Assembly (NCBI GenBank): GCA_002352125.1
Contig: DEHU01000015.1
Span: 1-16,222 of the forward strand
DNA from: Competibacteraceae bacterium UBA2792
GTDB taxonomy: Bacteria; Pseudomonadota; Gammaproteobacteria; Competibacterales; Competibacteraceae
Reading direction: 5' to 3'
Length of the DNA: 16,222 bases
The position numbers and the translations under genes are program-made. Of this stretch, positions 5,648 to 14,419 are shown piece after piece. Each line of letters opens with the position of its first letter. Within the stretch, counting starts at the first letter, position 1. The notes beneath the pieces were generated by a model. It worked only from the letters and a program-made list of their open reading frames with translations, was not told where the DNA came from and ran no database searches.

Positions 5648-8600
5648 ATGCCCGCGAACGATCCCTCCAAACTGCGGTTTCTGCTTCCGGGCGTGGCCGT
5701 CTCTGAGACGGCCAGTCGCGCCCACGGACCAGCGACTCGGGGGCAGACCGCCGAAGTGAGCGCGCTACTGGTGGACTTGAAGGTCATCGAGCACTTCGAT
5801 CTGTCCGCGCCCAGTCGCGCCGCCCGGCAGGAAACGACGCTGGAAGCCGCCGGGGACGACATTCTGGCGCTGGAAATGGAGGACGGCTTCATCCTCTACA
5901 CCTCCGCCGCCCAACTGGCGGACAACTTGCGGCGGCTCGATCCCGCAGCGGAACGCGATGGCGCGCTGCGCCTGGACACATTCGGGCAACGCGGCCCGGC
6001 CACGCGCGGCCTGGGCGGCTGGATAGTGCGGGCGGTTTCGGTGCTGCGCCTCGGCCAGGAAAAAATCAAGGAATGGCTGGGCGATCAGGCGACCAACATC
6101 CTCGAAAAAGCGGCAACCTGGGCCGGTACCAAGGCGCTGATGTGGGCCATCGAAAAACAACTCACACCCGGACCGGGCCTTTACCGCTGGGTCGCCGCCG
6201 ACGGGATGCCTGGCGACTTGCAGGCTGCGCTCCCCTCCGATTTCATCAAGGACTGGCGGCCGGATGATCCGATCCTGGTCTTCATCCACGGCACGGCTTC
6301 CTCAACGCTCGGCAGCTTCGGCGATTTCCGCGAGCCCGGTTCCACCCGCGAGTGGCAAGCGCTGCACGCCAAGTACGGCAAGCACATCTACGCCTACGAG
6401 CACCGCACCTTCTCCGAGAGCCCCATCGAGAACGCGCTCGGTCTGATTCGGGCGCTACCAACCGGCGCGCGCCTCAGCGTGGTGACCCACTCGCGAGGCG
6501 GACAGGTGGGCGACCTGATGTGTCTGGCGGGACTGGGCGCGGAGCGGATCGCCCGTTTCGTCCGCAAGGGCGAGGAATTCAAAGAGGCCGACGAAGAGGA
6601 CCGCCGCAACCTGCTGACGCTGGACCGACTGCTGGCGGAAAAGAACTTCCGCGTCGAGCGTTACGCGCGCGTGGCCTGCCCGGCGCAAGGCACGTTGCTA
6701 GCCGGCAGCAACACCGACGCCTTTCTGTCCGTGCTGCTGCACCTGATCGGCCTGGTGCCGTATCTGCAAGTCAGCCCGACCTATGCCATGGTCAAGCGTG
6801 TGGTGTTGCAGATCGCCAAGAACCGGACCGATCCGCGACTGGTGCCCGGCATCGAGGCCATGCTGCCGGGTTCGCCGCTCGCGGCCCTGCTGGGCCAGGC
6901 GATACCGAAAGACGGTGCCGAGATCGCGGTGATCGCCGGCGACATCGAAGGCGGTGGTCTGCTCAAGCGCATCGGCGTGTTCCTCACCGGTCACATCATC
7001 TTCGAGAGCGAAGACAACGATCTGGTGGTGGACACCGATTCGATGTACGGCGGCTTGGCGCGGGAACGCGGCCGTTATCTGTTCGACCAGGGCGCGGATG
7101 TCAGCCACTTCCGGTACTTCGCCAACAATCGCACCAGGCGAGCGCTGCAAAATTGGCTGACCCAGGACAAGCCCGCAGAGTTGCGCGAATTCGAGCCGAT
7201 CCAACCGGCGCCCCGGGAAAAAAAGGAGCGCGGCGCCGTGGTCGGTCCGCGACCCGTCGTCATCTTCCTGCCCGGCATTCTGGGTTCGCACTTGAAGGTC
7301 GGCGCCGAAGATCGGGTGTGGTTCGATTTCTTCGACATCGCTCGCGGCGGGCTGGAAAAAATCCAGCACGACCGTCCCAACATCAGCCCGGATGGTCTGT
7401 TCGACCGGTACTACGGCGATCTCTGCGACTATCTCGAAGACAGCCACGAAGTGCGCCGTTTCGCTTACGATTGGCGCCAGCCGCTGAGAGACGCGGCGGC
7501 GCGGCTGGCGGCAGAGGTGGAGCGGACGCTCGACGCCACCTCTCTACCGGTGCGGCTGCTGACCCACAGCATGGGTGGTCTGGTGGTGCGTGCATTGATC
7601 GCGCGCCATCGCCCGGCGTGGGACCGACTGATACAGCGCCAGGATGCCTACTGGGTCATGCTGGGCACCCCCAATTACGGCTCGCACCTCATCGTCGAAA
7701 CGCTGCTTGGCCTGGGCGACAGCCCGCGTCAGTTGGCACTAGTCGATACAAAACATGACTTGCAATGGATTCTGGACCTGTGGGCCGCCTATGCCGGCAT
7801 GGTGCAGTTGCTGCCGTGCCCGGGTTTTCGCGATACCGGTGATGCTGGCGACGACGGCCCTCGCTTCGACTATTACACCGACGCCACCTGGCAGGACTTC
7901 AAGAAAGCCAACGACGACTTCTGGTTCGGCAAGCAGTTGGGCGGCGTACCGGCCGTCTCGTTGCTCGCCGACGCAAAGCAATGTTGGCAAGAACTAAAGC
8001 AGAACGAGCAACAACAGAACGAGCAACTGCCGAACGTGGAGCGTATCGCCTACGTGGCGGGCCACGGGCGCGCGACCCCCTGCGGTATCGAGAAGGTGAA
8101 GATCGGCGATCGCGAACAGATCCGCATGATCGGCACCCTAAACGGCGACGGCAGCGTGACGCACGACTCCGGCTTGCTCAACTGCCTGCGCCAAAACGGC
8201 CGGATTTGGTACATGGATGCCGACCACGCTGATCTCGCGAATACTCCCGAAAAATTTCCGGCGCTGCTGGAATTGCTGGAGCGCGGCGAGACCGCAAGGC
8301 TGCCGACAACGCGCCCGACCGTGCGCGGCGCGGAACAGACTTTCCGCTACGAAGCCGGCCCGGTGCTCTATCCGACCGAGCAGAACCTCGTGCGCGCGCT
8401 GCTCGGCGGTCGCAAGCCCGTTCGGCGGCGCGGGCGGGCCAAATACGCCTTGACGGTGTCCTGTCGCGGCATGGATGTACGCTACGCCCGCGATCCGATC
8501 CTGGTCGGTCATTACCAGGGCGATGCGATTTCGGCCGCCGAAGCGCAGATCGACCGTTATGTGGTTGAAGGTGCTTTGACCCGGCGCCATAGCCTTGGCC

Positions 8601-11581
8601 TGTACGCGGGAGCACCAGGCACCGCGACGACGGTGCTGCTCAAGCCGACCGACCAACAAGCCAAGACAGGTATCCAGCGCGGCGCAATCGTCATTGGTTT
8701 CGGCGAACTCGGTGGACTGACCACCGCCGCCCTGAGCGAGGCGGTGCGCAACGGCGTGCTGCGTTATCTGATGCAGTTGGTCGATCGCCAGGGTGGTATT
8801 TGCCCCGCCGATTTGGCCACGACGGAAGTTGGCCTGGCAACCCTGTTGCTGGGCTACAATTCTACCACCCATATCAGCATCGAGGATTCGGTCAGCACTA
8901 TCGTGCGCGGCGTCATGGTCGCCAACCGACAGTTCGTCGAGGCGATGGAGGTGTCGTTGCGAGTCGGGCGGCTGGAATTCATCGAGCTGTATCAGGACGT
9001 GGCGATCAGCGCCGCCTACGCCGTGCGCGAGATCGGCGACCGATTGGCGAAAGATGCTGCGGTGCTGGGCTGTCGCATCGAGGCGGCACCGCTACTAGAA
9101 CGCGGAGAGGGTCTATGCTCGCGTTTGGCGGCGATGTCCGGCGCCAGTTACTGGCCGCGTCTGATCGTCACCGATGCTGACCGCCGCGACGACCTGTGTC
9201 CGCCAAAGTATTGCGAGGACCGCGCTCGCAAGCCTTACCCCGAAGATCGCACGGCCCTCGGTCGCCTCGATAAAGAGCAGAGGATCCCGACGGGAGAACC
9301 CAAACTGCCGACGCATCCGCAGCGCCGGCCAGAACTGGCACGCCGGCTGCGTTTCGTGTTCCTTTCCCAACGCGCGCGGGCCGAGACGGTCGAGCACCAG
9401 CGCCAGCCCGGCTTGGTGGAAACGCTGGTGGAACGAAGCATCGGCAAGTCGACCTATCAACCCGATCTGTCGCGAGCCCTCTTTCAGCTTCTGGTGCCGC
9501 ACGATTTCAAGGAGGTGGCCCGGCAAGCCGCGAACCTGGTGCTGGTAGTCGATGGCTACACCGCCAACCTGCCGTGGGAAATGCTGGTCGCCGACGAGAA
9601 ACCGTTGATTCTGAACACGGCGATGGTGCGCCAACTGGCCTCCACCCGTTTCCGGCTACAGGTGCGCGGCACGCTGGAAAAGCGCGCCTTCGTGGTCGGC
9701 AATCCTTCCACGAAGGGCTACTACACAGCGTTTCCCTCCCCTGGGATGCTCGACCGGGACGCGCTCGAACCGCTGCCCGGGGCCATGGAGGAAGCTCGCG
9801 CCGTTGCGGATTTACTGACGGCGCAAGGGTATCAGGTGATCGAGTCACCATCCGAATCCGAAGCGGTGGACGTCATCAACAGGCTGTTCAAGTATCCCTA
9901 TCGCATCGTGCATATCTCCGCCCACGGTGCGTTCCAGGCCGGCGAGGGCGAAGCAGCCCGCAGCGGCGTGGTGCTGTCGGACGGCCTCCTGCTGACAGCC
10001 GCCGAGATCGGCCAGATGGAAATCGTGCCCGATCTAGTGTTCCTGAACTGCTGCTTCCTCGGCAAGATCGACAATCCCACCACGACCGCTTACAACCGAT
10101 TGGCCTACAGCGTGGCGCGGGAATTGATCGAGATCGGGGTCCGCGCAGTCGTGGTAGCCGGCTGGGCGGTGCGGGACGATGCGGCGAAACACTTTGCCGA
10201 GGTTTTCTACCGGAGCCTCTTGCAACGACGATTATCCTTCGGCCGAGCAGTTTACGAAGCGCGCCGCCAGACCTACGAAAATGAGAATTTCTCCAACTGC
10301 AATACCTGGGGGGCTTTCCAGGCTTATGGCGATCCCAGCTTCGCGATGGATCCTGGCGGTCGCCCAGAGCGCGAGGGCGACGACTGGAAACCGGTCACGT
10401 CGGCGGAACTTGTCACCCGCATCAATCAACTGAAGGAAGAACTTGCGTGGGTGAAGAAAAACGATAAAAAGCCAACCCAAGAGCAGTACGAAAGACAAAT
10501 CAAAGCTCTCCTGAAAAACACTTCCAAGGATTGGCTGGACCTGCCCGAGGTGCTGTACGCGCTGGGTCGCTTTTACGCTGAATCCGATGCTTTTGAACCG
10601 GCGGCGAGGTATTTCGAGAAAGCGATTGCCATCGAAGACAAGCGTGGGCAGGTACCGGTCGTGGTGATCGAGCAACTGGCGAATCTGGAAGCGCGCCAAG
10701 GTGAGAAAAAGAAGGATGCAAGCCTCGTCCGCCGTGGGATCAAGCGTTTGCTGGGTTTGCTGCGCGCGGCGGATGGAGCAGGTGATGCGAGCGTCAACTG
10801 CAAACGCTGCGCGCTGCTCGGCAGCGCCTATAAGCGGCTCGCGGGGTTGCTCGACGCGCGGCCGTCCGATGCGGGAGCCGAAAATCGGCCGACGGGCGCG
10901 AAACGGGCGCTCGAACAAGCGGTGAACTGGTATAAACAGGGCGAAGGACACCCGAACCAGCCGGGCTTCAGTCCGTATTGCGCGCAGAACCGACTGGCAT
11001 TGCAGGCCGTCCTGGGCAACATCAAGCCAGAAGACGAGCCGGCAGAGGCAGCGCTGGCATTGCAGGCTGGCGAAATTGCCCGAAGGTGTTACGCCAACTC
11101 GCGCGATTATTTCGATCTCGTCATGGCGGCCGACGGAGTCTTGATCGCCCGGCTTATCGATGGCGGTCTGGCGGATCACCCCGATGAAGCAGAGCGCGAG
11201 ATTCTTGGCTGCTACCACAACCTCCGCGAGCAACTGCCCGAAACGGAAAGGAAACTGGACTCGGTTTTGACTCAAATCAGATTGCTGGCGACGTTCACCG
11301 AGAAACGGGCGGCGGATAAAGCGGCGGGCAAGCCGGCAAAGCTTGTCCAACAGCTACGGCGCATCGCCGACTTTCTGGAAGGAAAGCTCGACACGACAGC
11401 CGGAAAGCAGCCAATCCCTCCTGCGCCCTCGCCACCAGACTCGACAACTGCGGAGTCCGAGGAAGCCAATCCGGTCACTGGCGCCGATGTTTCGTCAGTT
11501 GGTTCCACCACTGCCGAAGAGAATCCGGACGGACGACTGGCCAGATCACCGGCGAAGACCCGAAAGAAGCGCCCCGAATAA
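5648..11581 (+). CDS. Giant CHAT protease with two lipase-type hydrolase domains and TPR-like C-terminus
   Basis: This is a 1977-residue protein. AAGGAG (5636-5641) lies 6 nt before the ATG. After an unassigned N-terminal domain (about 1-190) comes an alpha/beta hydrolase: oxyanion motif FIHGT (212-216), nucleophile elbow THSRGGQ (Ser282), possible acid Asp462/464 and His487. A second hydrolase resembles lecithin:cholesterol acyltransferase: FLPGILGS (540-547), YDWR (607-610), THSMGG (Ser641), LGTPNYGS, GDGSVTHDS (Asp834) and DADHADL (His860). About residues 930-1200 (HYQGDAISAAEAQIDRY, then GAIVIGFGELGGLT) I cannot name; they recall a macro-like domain seen before CHAT. The CHAT domain follows: NLPWEML (from about 1307), HISAHG (His1426) and FLNCCFLG (Cys1469), ending in WGAFQAYGDPSF. 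Residues about 1580-1900 are helical and TPR-like (ALGRFYAESDAFEPAARYFE), and the last ~60 are Pro/Ser-rich and basic. No signal peptide is seen. CHAT proteases are known as effectors activated by sensor partners; coupling to lipases here is inferred. Confidence 0.9.
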   Translation: MPANDPSKLRFLLPGVAVSETASRAHGPATRGQTAEVSALLVDLKVIEHFDLSAPSRAARQETTLEAAGDDILALEMEDGFILYTSAAQLADNLRRLDPAAERDGALRLDTFGQRGPATRGLGGWIVRAVSVLRLGQEKIKEWLGDQATNILEKAATWAGTKALMWAIEKQLTPGPGLYRWVAADGMPGDLQAALPSDFIKDWRPDDPILVFIHGTASSTLGSFGDFREPGSTREWQALHAKYGKHIYAYEHRTFSESPIENALGLIRALPTGARLSVVTHSRGGQVGDLMCLAGLGAERIARFVRKGEEFKEADEEDRRNLLTLDRLLAEKNFRVERYARVACPAQGTLLAGSNTDAFLSVLLHLIGLVPYLQVSPTYAMVKRVVLQIAKNRTDPRLVPGIEAMLPGSPLAALLGQAIPKDGAEIAVIAGDIEGGGLLKRIGVFLTGHIIFESEDNDLVVDTDSMYGGLARERGRYLFDQGADVSHFRYFANNRTRRALQNWLTQDKPAELREFEPIQPAPREKKERGAVVGPRPVVIFLPGILGSHLKVGAEDRVWFDFFDIARGGLEKIQHDRPNISPDGLFDRYYGDLCDYLEDSHEVRRFAYDWRQPLRDAAARLAAEVERTLDATSLPVRLLTHSMGGLVVRALIARHRPAWDRLIQRQDAYWVMLGTPNYGSHLIVETLLGLGDSPRQLALVDTKHDLQWILDLWAAYAGMVQLLPCPGFRDTGDAGDDGPRFDYYTDATWQDFKKANDDFWFGKQLGGVPAVSLLADAKQCWQELKQNEQQQNEQLPNVERIAYVAGHGRATPCGIEKVKIGDREQIRMIGTLNGDGSVTHDSGLLNCLRQNGRIWYMDADHADLANTPEKFPALLELLERGETARLPTTRPTVRGAEQTFRYEAGPVLYPTEQNLVRALLGGRKPVRRRGRAKYALTVSCRGMDVRYARDPILVGHYQGDAISAAEAQIDRYVVEGALTRRHSLGLYAGAPGTATTVLLKPTDQQAKTGIQRGAIVIGFGELGGLTTAALSEAVRNGVLRYLMQLVDRQGGICPADLATTEVGLATLLLGYNSTTHISIEDSVSTIVRGVMVANRQFVEAMEVSLRVGRLEFIELYQDVAISAAYAVREIGDRLAKDAAVLGCRIEAAPLLERGEGLCSRLAAMSGASYWPRLIVTDADRRDDLCPPKYCEDRARKPYPEDRTALGRLDKEQRIPTGEPKLPTHPQRRPELARRLRFVFLSQRARAETVEHQRQPGLVETLVERSIGKSTYQPDLSRALFQLLVPHDFKEVARQAANLVLVVDGYTANLPWEMLVADEKPLILNTAMVRQLASTRFRLQVRGTLEKRAFVVGNPSTKGYYTAFPSPGMLDRDALEPLPGAMEEARAVADLLTAQGYQVIESPSESEAVDVINRLFKYPYRIVHISAHGAFQAGEGEAARSGVVLSDGLLLTAAEIGQMEIVPDLVFLNCCFLGKIDNPTTTAYNRLAYSVARELIEIGVRAVVVAGWAVRDDAAKHFAEVFYRSLLQRRLSFGRAVYEARRQTYENENFSNCNTWGAFQAYGDPSFAMDPGGRPEREGDDWKPVTSAELVTRINQLKEELAWVKKNDKKPTQEQYERQIKALLKNTSKDWLDLPEVLYALGRFYAESDAFEPAARYFEKAIAIEDKRGQVPVVVIEQLANLEARQGEKKKDASLVRRGIKRLLGLLRAADGAGDASVNCKRCALLGSAYKRLAGLLDARPSDAGAENRPTGAKRALEQAVNWYKQGEGHPNQPGFSPYCAQNRLALQAVLGNIKPEDEPAEAALALQAGEIARRCYANSRDYFDLVMAADGVLIARLIDGGLADHPDEAEREILGCYHNLREQLPETERKLDSVLTQIRLLATFTEKRAADKAAGKPAKLVQQLRRIADFLEGKLDTTAGKQPIPPAPSPPDSTTAESEEANPVTGADVSSVGSTTAEENPDGRLARSPAKTRKKRPE
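8000..8026 (+). repeat. Short tandem repeat in coding sequence (QNEQQ)
   Basis: CAGAACGAGCAA occurs at 8000-8011 and again at 8015-8026, giving Gln/Asn/Glu-rich repeats in the loop before the Asp/His part of the second hydrolase domain. The unit keeps the reading frame (15-nt period), so it is a likely site of length variation in a surface loop. Confidence 0.6.
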
Positions 11582-11635
11582 TGCGGAATTCCATGACTTA
11601 AAATAACCTCGCTGATCAAGCAGATGGAGAACAAG

Positions 11636-13975
11636 ATGAACAAATCGATCCTGGCAGTTCCCCTTGTCCTGAGCGGCCTGGTGGGTTGCACCGCCCTGGG
11701 ACCTTTTGGCGACCGTCCCGGTTATCTTTCCGACCAGGCGGTTCTGCAAAGGGCCTCGGCGGGACCGCTGGAAGCTACCCGCGCCCAGATCATCACCGAC
11801 AACGACGAGGCGTTCGCGAGCAAACTCGCAATGGTCGAAGGCGCCCGGCAGTCCATCGACCTGATGTATTACATCTACGATGACGATTACAGTTCATCGG
11901 TGCTCACCCAGGCGTTGATTGGCGCGGCACGCCGGGGGGTGCGGGTGCGGCTGCTGGTGGACTACTTCACCAACTACCGGCGCCTCGACTGGTTCTCGAT
12001 GATGGAACTCCAAGGCAACGCAGGCAAAGGCAGCCTGCGCGTGCGGTTCTACAACCGCCCCACCAAAAACATCGTGCAGGATGCGGTTTACCTGACCATG
12101 GGCTGCGGTAAGGATTTGGCCCCGCGCCAGCCCGGACAGTGTTCCGCCGAGAAATTCGCCGCCATCGATCGCCTGTTCGCCGAGGAACGTATCGATGGCC
12201 AACCGGTTGGCGCGCGCAATATTTCCAACCTCAACATCGGCAATTCCGGTCTTTTCCTGTCCGGTCTGTACGCCAAGCGTCCCGACGTCATCGCCCTGGC
12301 GGTCCAGCAAGGCCAGGACATCGACGTGGAAAAAATCAGTCGGCAACGGCCGGACGAAATCTCTCTCGAGGAACGGCAAAAACTCAAGAAACTGGCCGGG
12401 ATTTACTGGGACTCCAAAACCGCTCCCGCCTTTCAGCGCCTGGTGGCTAAGGCGCAACTGTATTTCGCCCTCTCCGTCTACGGCGAACGGCTCGGCCCGA
12501 TCTGGGACACCTTCACCGGCTTGTTGCCCACCGAGAAGCCCCTGACCGAGGCGGCCCGGCAGGACTGGAACCACCTCACCGACTTCCTGCACCACAAGCT
12601 GCTGCTGGTGGATGGCAACCGCTTGCAGGCCGGCGGGCGCAACGTGGAGGACTCCTACCACATGCACCCCAATCCGCTGGCGAAAAAATACATTTTCATG
12701 GACACGGACATCTCTATGGAGTTGAAGGGCGGCGGCGAAGGCGTCACCCGGGCTTTCGACGCACTCTGGGACTTCGACGCGATGGTGGCGACGCTGGCCG
12801 AAATCCGCCAGCACGCGCCCAACGATTTCGTCGCCAACCTGGACGCGTACCGCGATTCCGCGCTGCGGTGTCGCGCCGAGCTGACGCTGAGCCGGCGCAA
12901 AGCTTGCGTCGATCAGCAGTTCCAAGCGCGGTTCAAGGACCTGGCGTTGCGCTTGGCCGACAACACGAAGCGGATGGAGCTGAGCGCCCGAACCTATCGC
13001 CAGACCTACGCGCGCAAGGCCTTTCCGCCGAAAGGCGCGCCAACTTTCGCGGTGGACGGCAAGGCGCTGTATGCGTACCTGGAAAATCTGCCTTTGGACA
13101 AATCCCTTTCGCCCGGCGAACGACGCCGGATTTACGGCGCCGAGGTGGGACAGGAAGCCAGAAGCGGCAAGTATATTCACGATGTCTGGCTGAGATCGCT
13201 GCCCGGCGTGTGCCAGCGGGCCAGCAAGGAGAAACCGCAAAGAGTCATCTTGCACAACGCCTATTTCTTCCCGCCCGCTAACCTGACTTATGCCTTGAGC
13301 CAGATGGCGAACGGCGCTCACGACTGCTCCAACGTTACGGTTACCGTCCTCACCAACTCCATCGAAACCACGGATCTGAATGTCGTCAACCTTCTGGCCC
13401 GCCACTCGCTCAAGGCCTTCACCGAGTTCTACCAGCAACAGAGCGATCCTGCTCGCCGCGCGCGGTTCGAGTATTACGAATATCGGCCCGGCAAAGGCAT
13501 AACCACCCCGTCGCTACATACCAAGGTGACCCTGCTGGGCGACGATGTGCTGGTCGGCTCGGCCAACGCCGACGTGAGAAGTTTCATGATGGACAGCAAC
13601 AATACCCTGTTCGTCCGTGGTGCCGACCAGTTCCGCCAGGAATATGCCAACCACGTCCAGGGGATTTTGAGCGATCCCGATAAATCCCGTAAAATCAACG
13701 AGGAACTGGCTAACACCCCGCGCGAAACCCTGGTGAAGGAGGACGTGGCGACCTTCCGCAAATTGCTGGCCAAATACGGCGTCGACGAACACCTCGACCC
13801 GTCCCAGCGAAAAACCGCCGAGCAACTCTTCGTGCAAATGCTCGATGCGTCCTACTCGCTGACCAAGGCCTCGATCTCGGGCGACAAGGCCGGGACCCCG
13901 CCAGCCGCCGGTGCACCGTCGGCCGAACAGCGACAAGCGCAGGAGCGGTTTAACCAATTGCTCAAACCGATTTGA
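11636..13975 (+). CDS. Phospholipase D-family lipoprotein
   Basis: This 779-residue protein follows the CHAT gene by 54 nt. ATG at 11636 is preferred over 11624 because GGAGA (11626-11630) is 5 nt upstream and the start leads straight into a lipoprotein signal, MNKSILAVPLVLSGLVGC, with the lipidated Cys18. Thr at +2 suggests outer-membrane sorting. The PLD core begins near ITDNDEAFASKLAMVEGARQSIDLMYYIY. The first HKD motif is HHKLLLVD (His319, Lys321, Asp326), followed by AGGRNVEDSY. The second is HTKVTLLGDD (His628, Lys630), followed by VGSANADVRS; its Asp is shifted by one position, so the motif is slightly degenerate. Between the halves are long insertions, making it larger than typical cardiolipin synthases or PLDs. 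It may hydrolyse or transphosphatidylate phospholipids at the periplasmic side of the outer membrane. Its position suggests it works with the lipase-type protein upstream. Confidence 0.9.
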   Translation: MNKSILAVPLVLSGLVGCTALGPFGDRPGYLSDQAVLQRASAGPLEATRAQIITDNDEAFASKLAMVEGARQSIDLMYYIYDDDYSSSVLTQALIGAARRGVRVRLLVDYFTNYRRLDWFSMMELQGNAGKGSLRVRFYNRPTKNIVQDAVYLTMGCGKDLAPRQPGQCSAEKFAAIDRLFAEERIDGQPVGARNISNLNIGNSGLFLSGLYAKRPDVIALAVQQGQDIDVEKISRQRPDEISLEERQKLKKLAGIYWDSKTAPAFQRLVAKAQLYFALSVYGERLGPIWDTFTGLLPTEKPLTEAARQDWNHLTDFLHHKLLLVDGNRLQAGGRNVEDSYHMHPNPLAKKYIFMDTDISMELKGGGEGVTRAFDALWDFDAMVATLAEIRQHAPNDFVANLDAYRDSALRCRAELTLSRRKACVDQQFQARFKDLALRLADNTKRMELSARTYRQTYARKAFPPKGAPTFAVDGKALYAYLENLPLDKSLSPGERRRIYGAEVGQEARSGKYIHDVWLRSLPGVCQRASKEKPQRVILHNAYFFPPANLTYALSQMANGAHDCSNVTVTVLTNSIETTDLNVVNLLARHSLKAFTEFYQQQSDPARRARFEYYEYRPGKGITTPSLHTKVTLLGDDVLVGSANADVRSFMMDSNNTLFVRGADQFRQEYANHVQGILSDPDKSRKINEELANTPRETLVKEDVATFRKLLAKYGVDEHLDPSQRKTAEQLFVQMLDASYSLTKASISGDKAGTPPAAGAPSAEQRQAQERFNQLLKPI

Positions 13976-14419
13976 GACGGTGGGGGACATGGCTGCGGCT
14001 TCTGCCCCGGCTATCGTCCCCGTTCCTTTCGGCTGCTCCTTCGACTGGAAGGATCTGATACCAAATCCCGATTTGTTGGAAGCCGCTTTTGATGATAACA
14101 GATTGAAATAATTGGTAAGACTGTTCTAGCAAAAGACCAATACCTATCGGTAAATGGTATGAGTAGTTCCGAAATACGAATGATACGAACAGGACCTCCT
14201 CGGCGGTGAAGGCCAGCGTCAGCTACCCCCACTGCAAGCTTGCTACCTAAAATACCATATTAATTTTAAGATTTATCATGGTACGATTATCTGAGAAAAA
14301 GGCTCAAAGGAAAGCTGCAAATTTCACAACCTGGTGACATGGAGTTTTGCGGGGAAGCTAGGGAATAGCCCGACCCGGTTTGCAGGTCGGTAGAAAAAAG
14401 CGAGATAGGAGTAAGGGGC
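13976..14419. other. Intergenic region with a doubtful small ORF
   Basis: Directly after the PLD gene an ATG at 13989 opens a 40-residue frame ending at 14111 (containing FDWKDLIPNPDLLEAAF). It looks protein-like but has no usable RBS, since GGGGGA ends 1 nt before the ATG, so it may be the remnant of a truncated gene. The rest is AT-richer: TACCAT (14253-14258) mirrors ATGGTA (14278-14283), and CCGACC (14370-14375) mirrors GGTCGG (14385-14390), the latter a hairpin 30-50 nt before the next gene. No clear promoter boxes were found. Confidence 0.45.

Noticed and set aside
6352..7758. Plus-strand open frame in another phase inside the giant gene
   Set aside because: Arg/Pro-rich shadow translation; the hydrolase motifs are in the main frame.
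10232..11350. Long open frame on the minus strand (372 codons)
   Set aside because: Antisense shadow of the TPR-like part of the CHAT protein, without RBS or domain signature.
11894..13438. Long open frame on the minus strand (514 codons)
   Set aside because: It lies antisense to the PLD gene, whose motifs are clear, and its translation is rich in Val/Gln/Gly with no domain; it is a codon-bias shadow.
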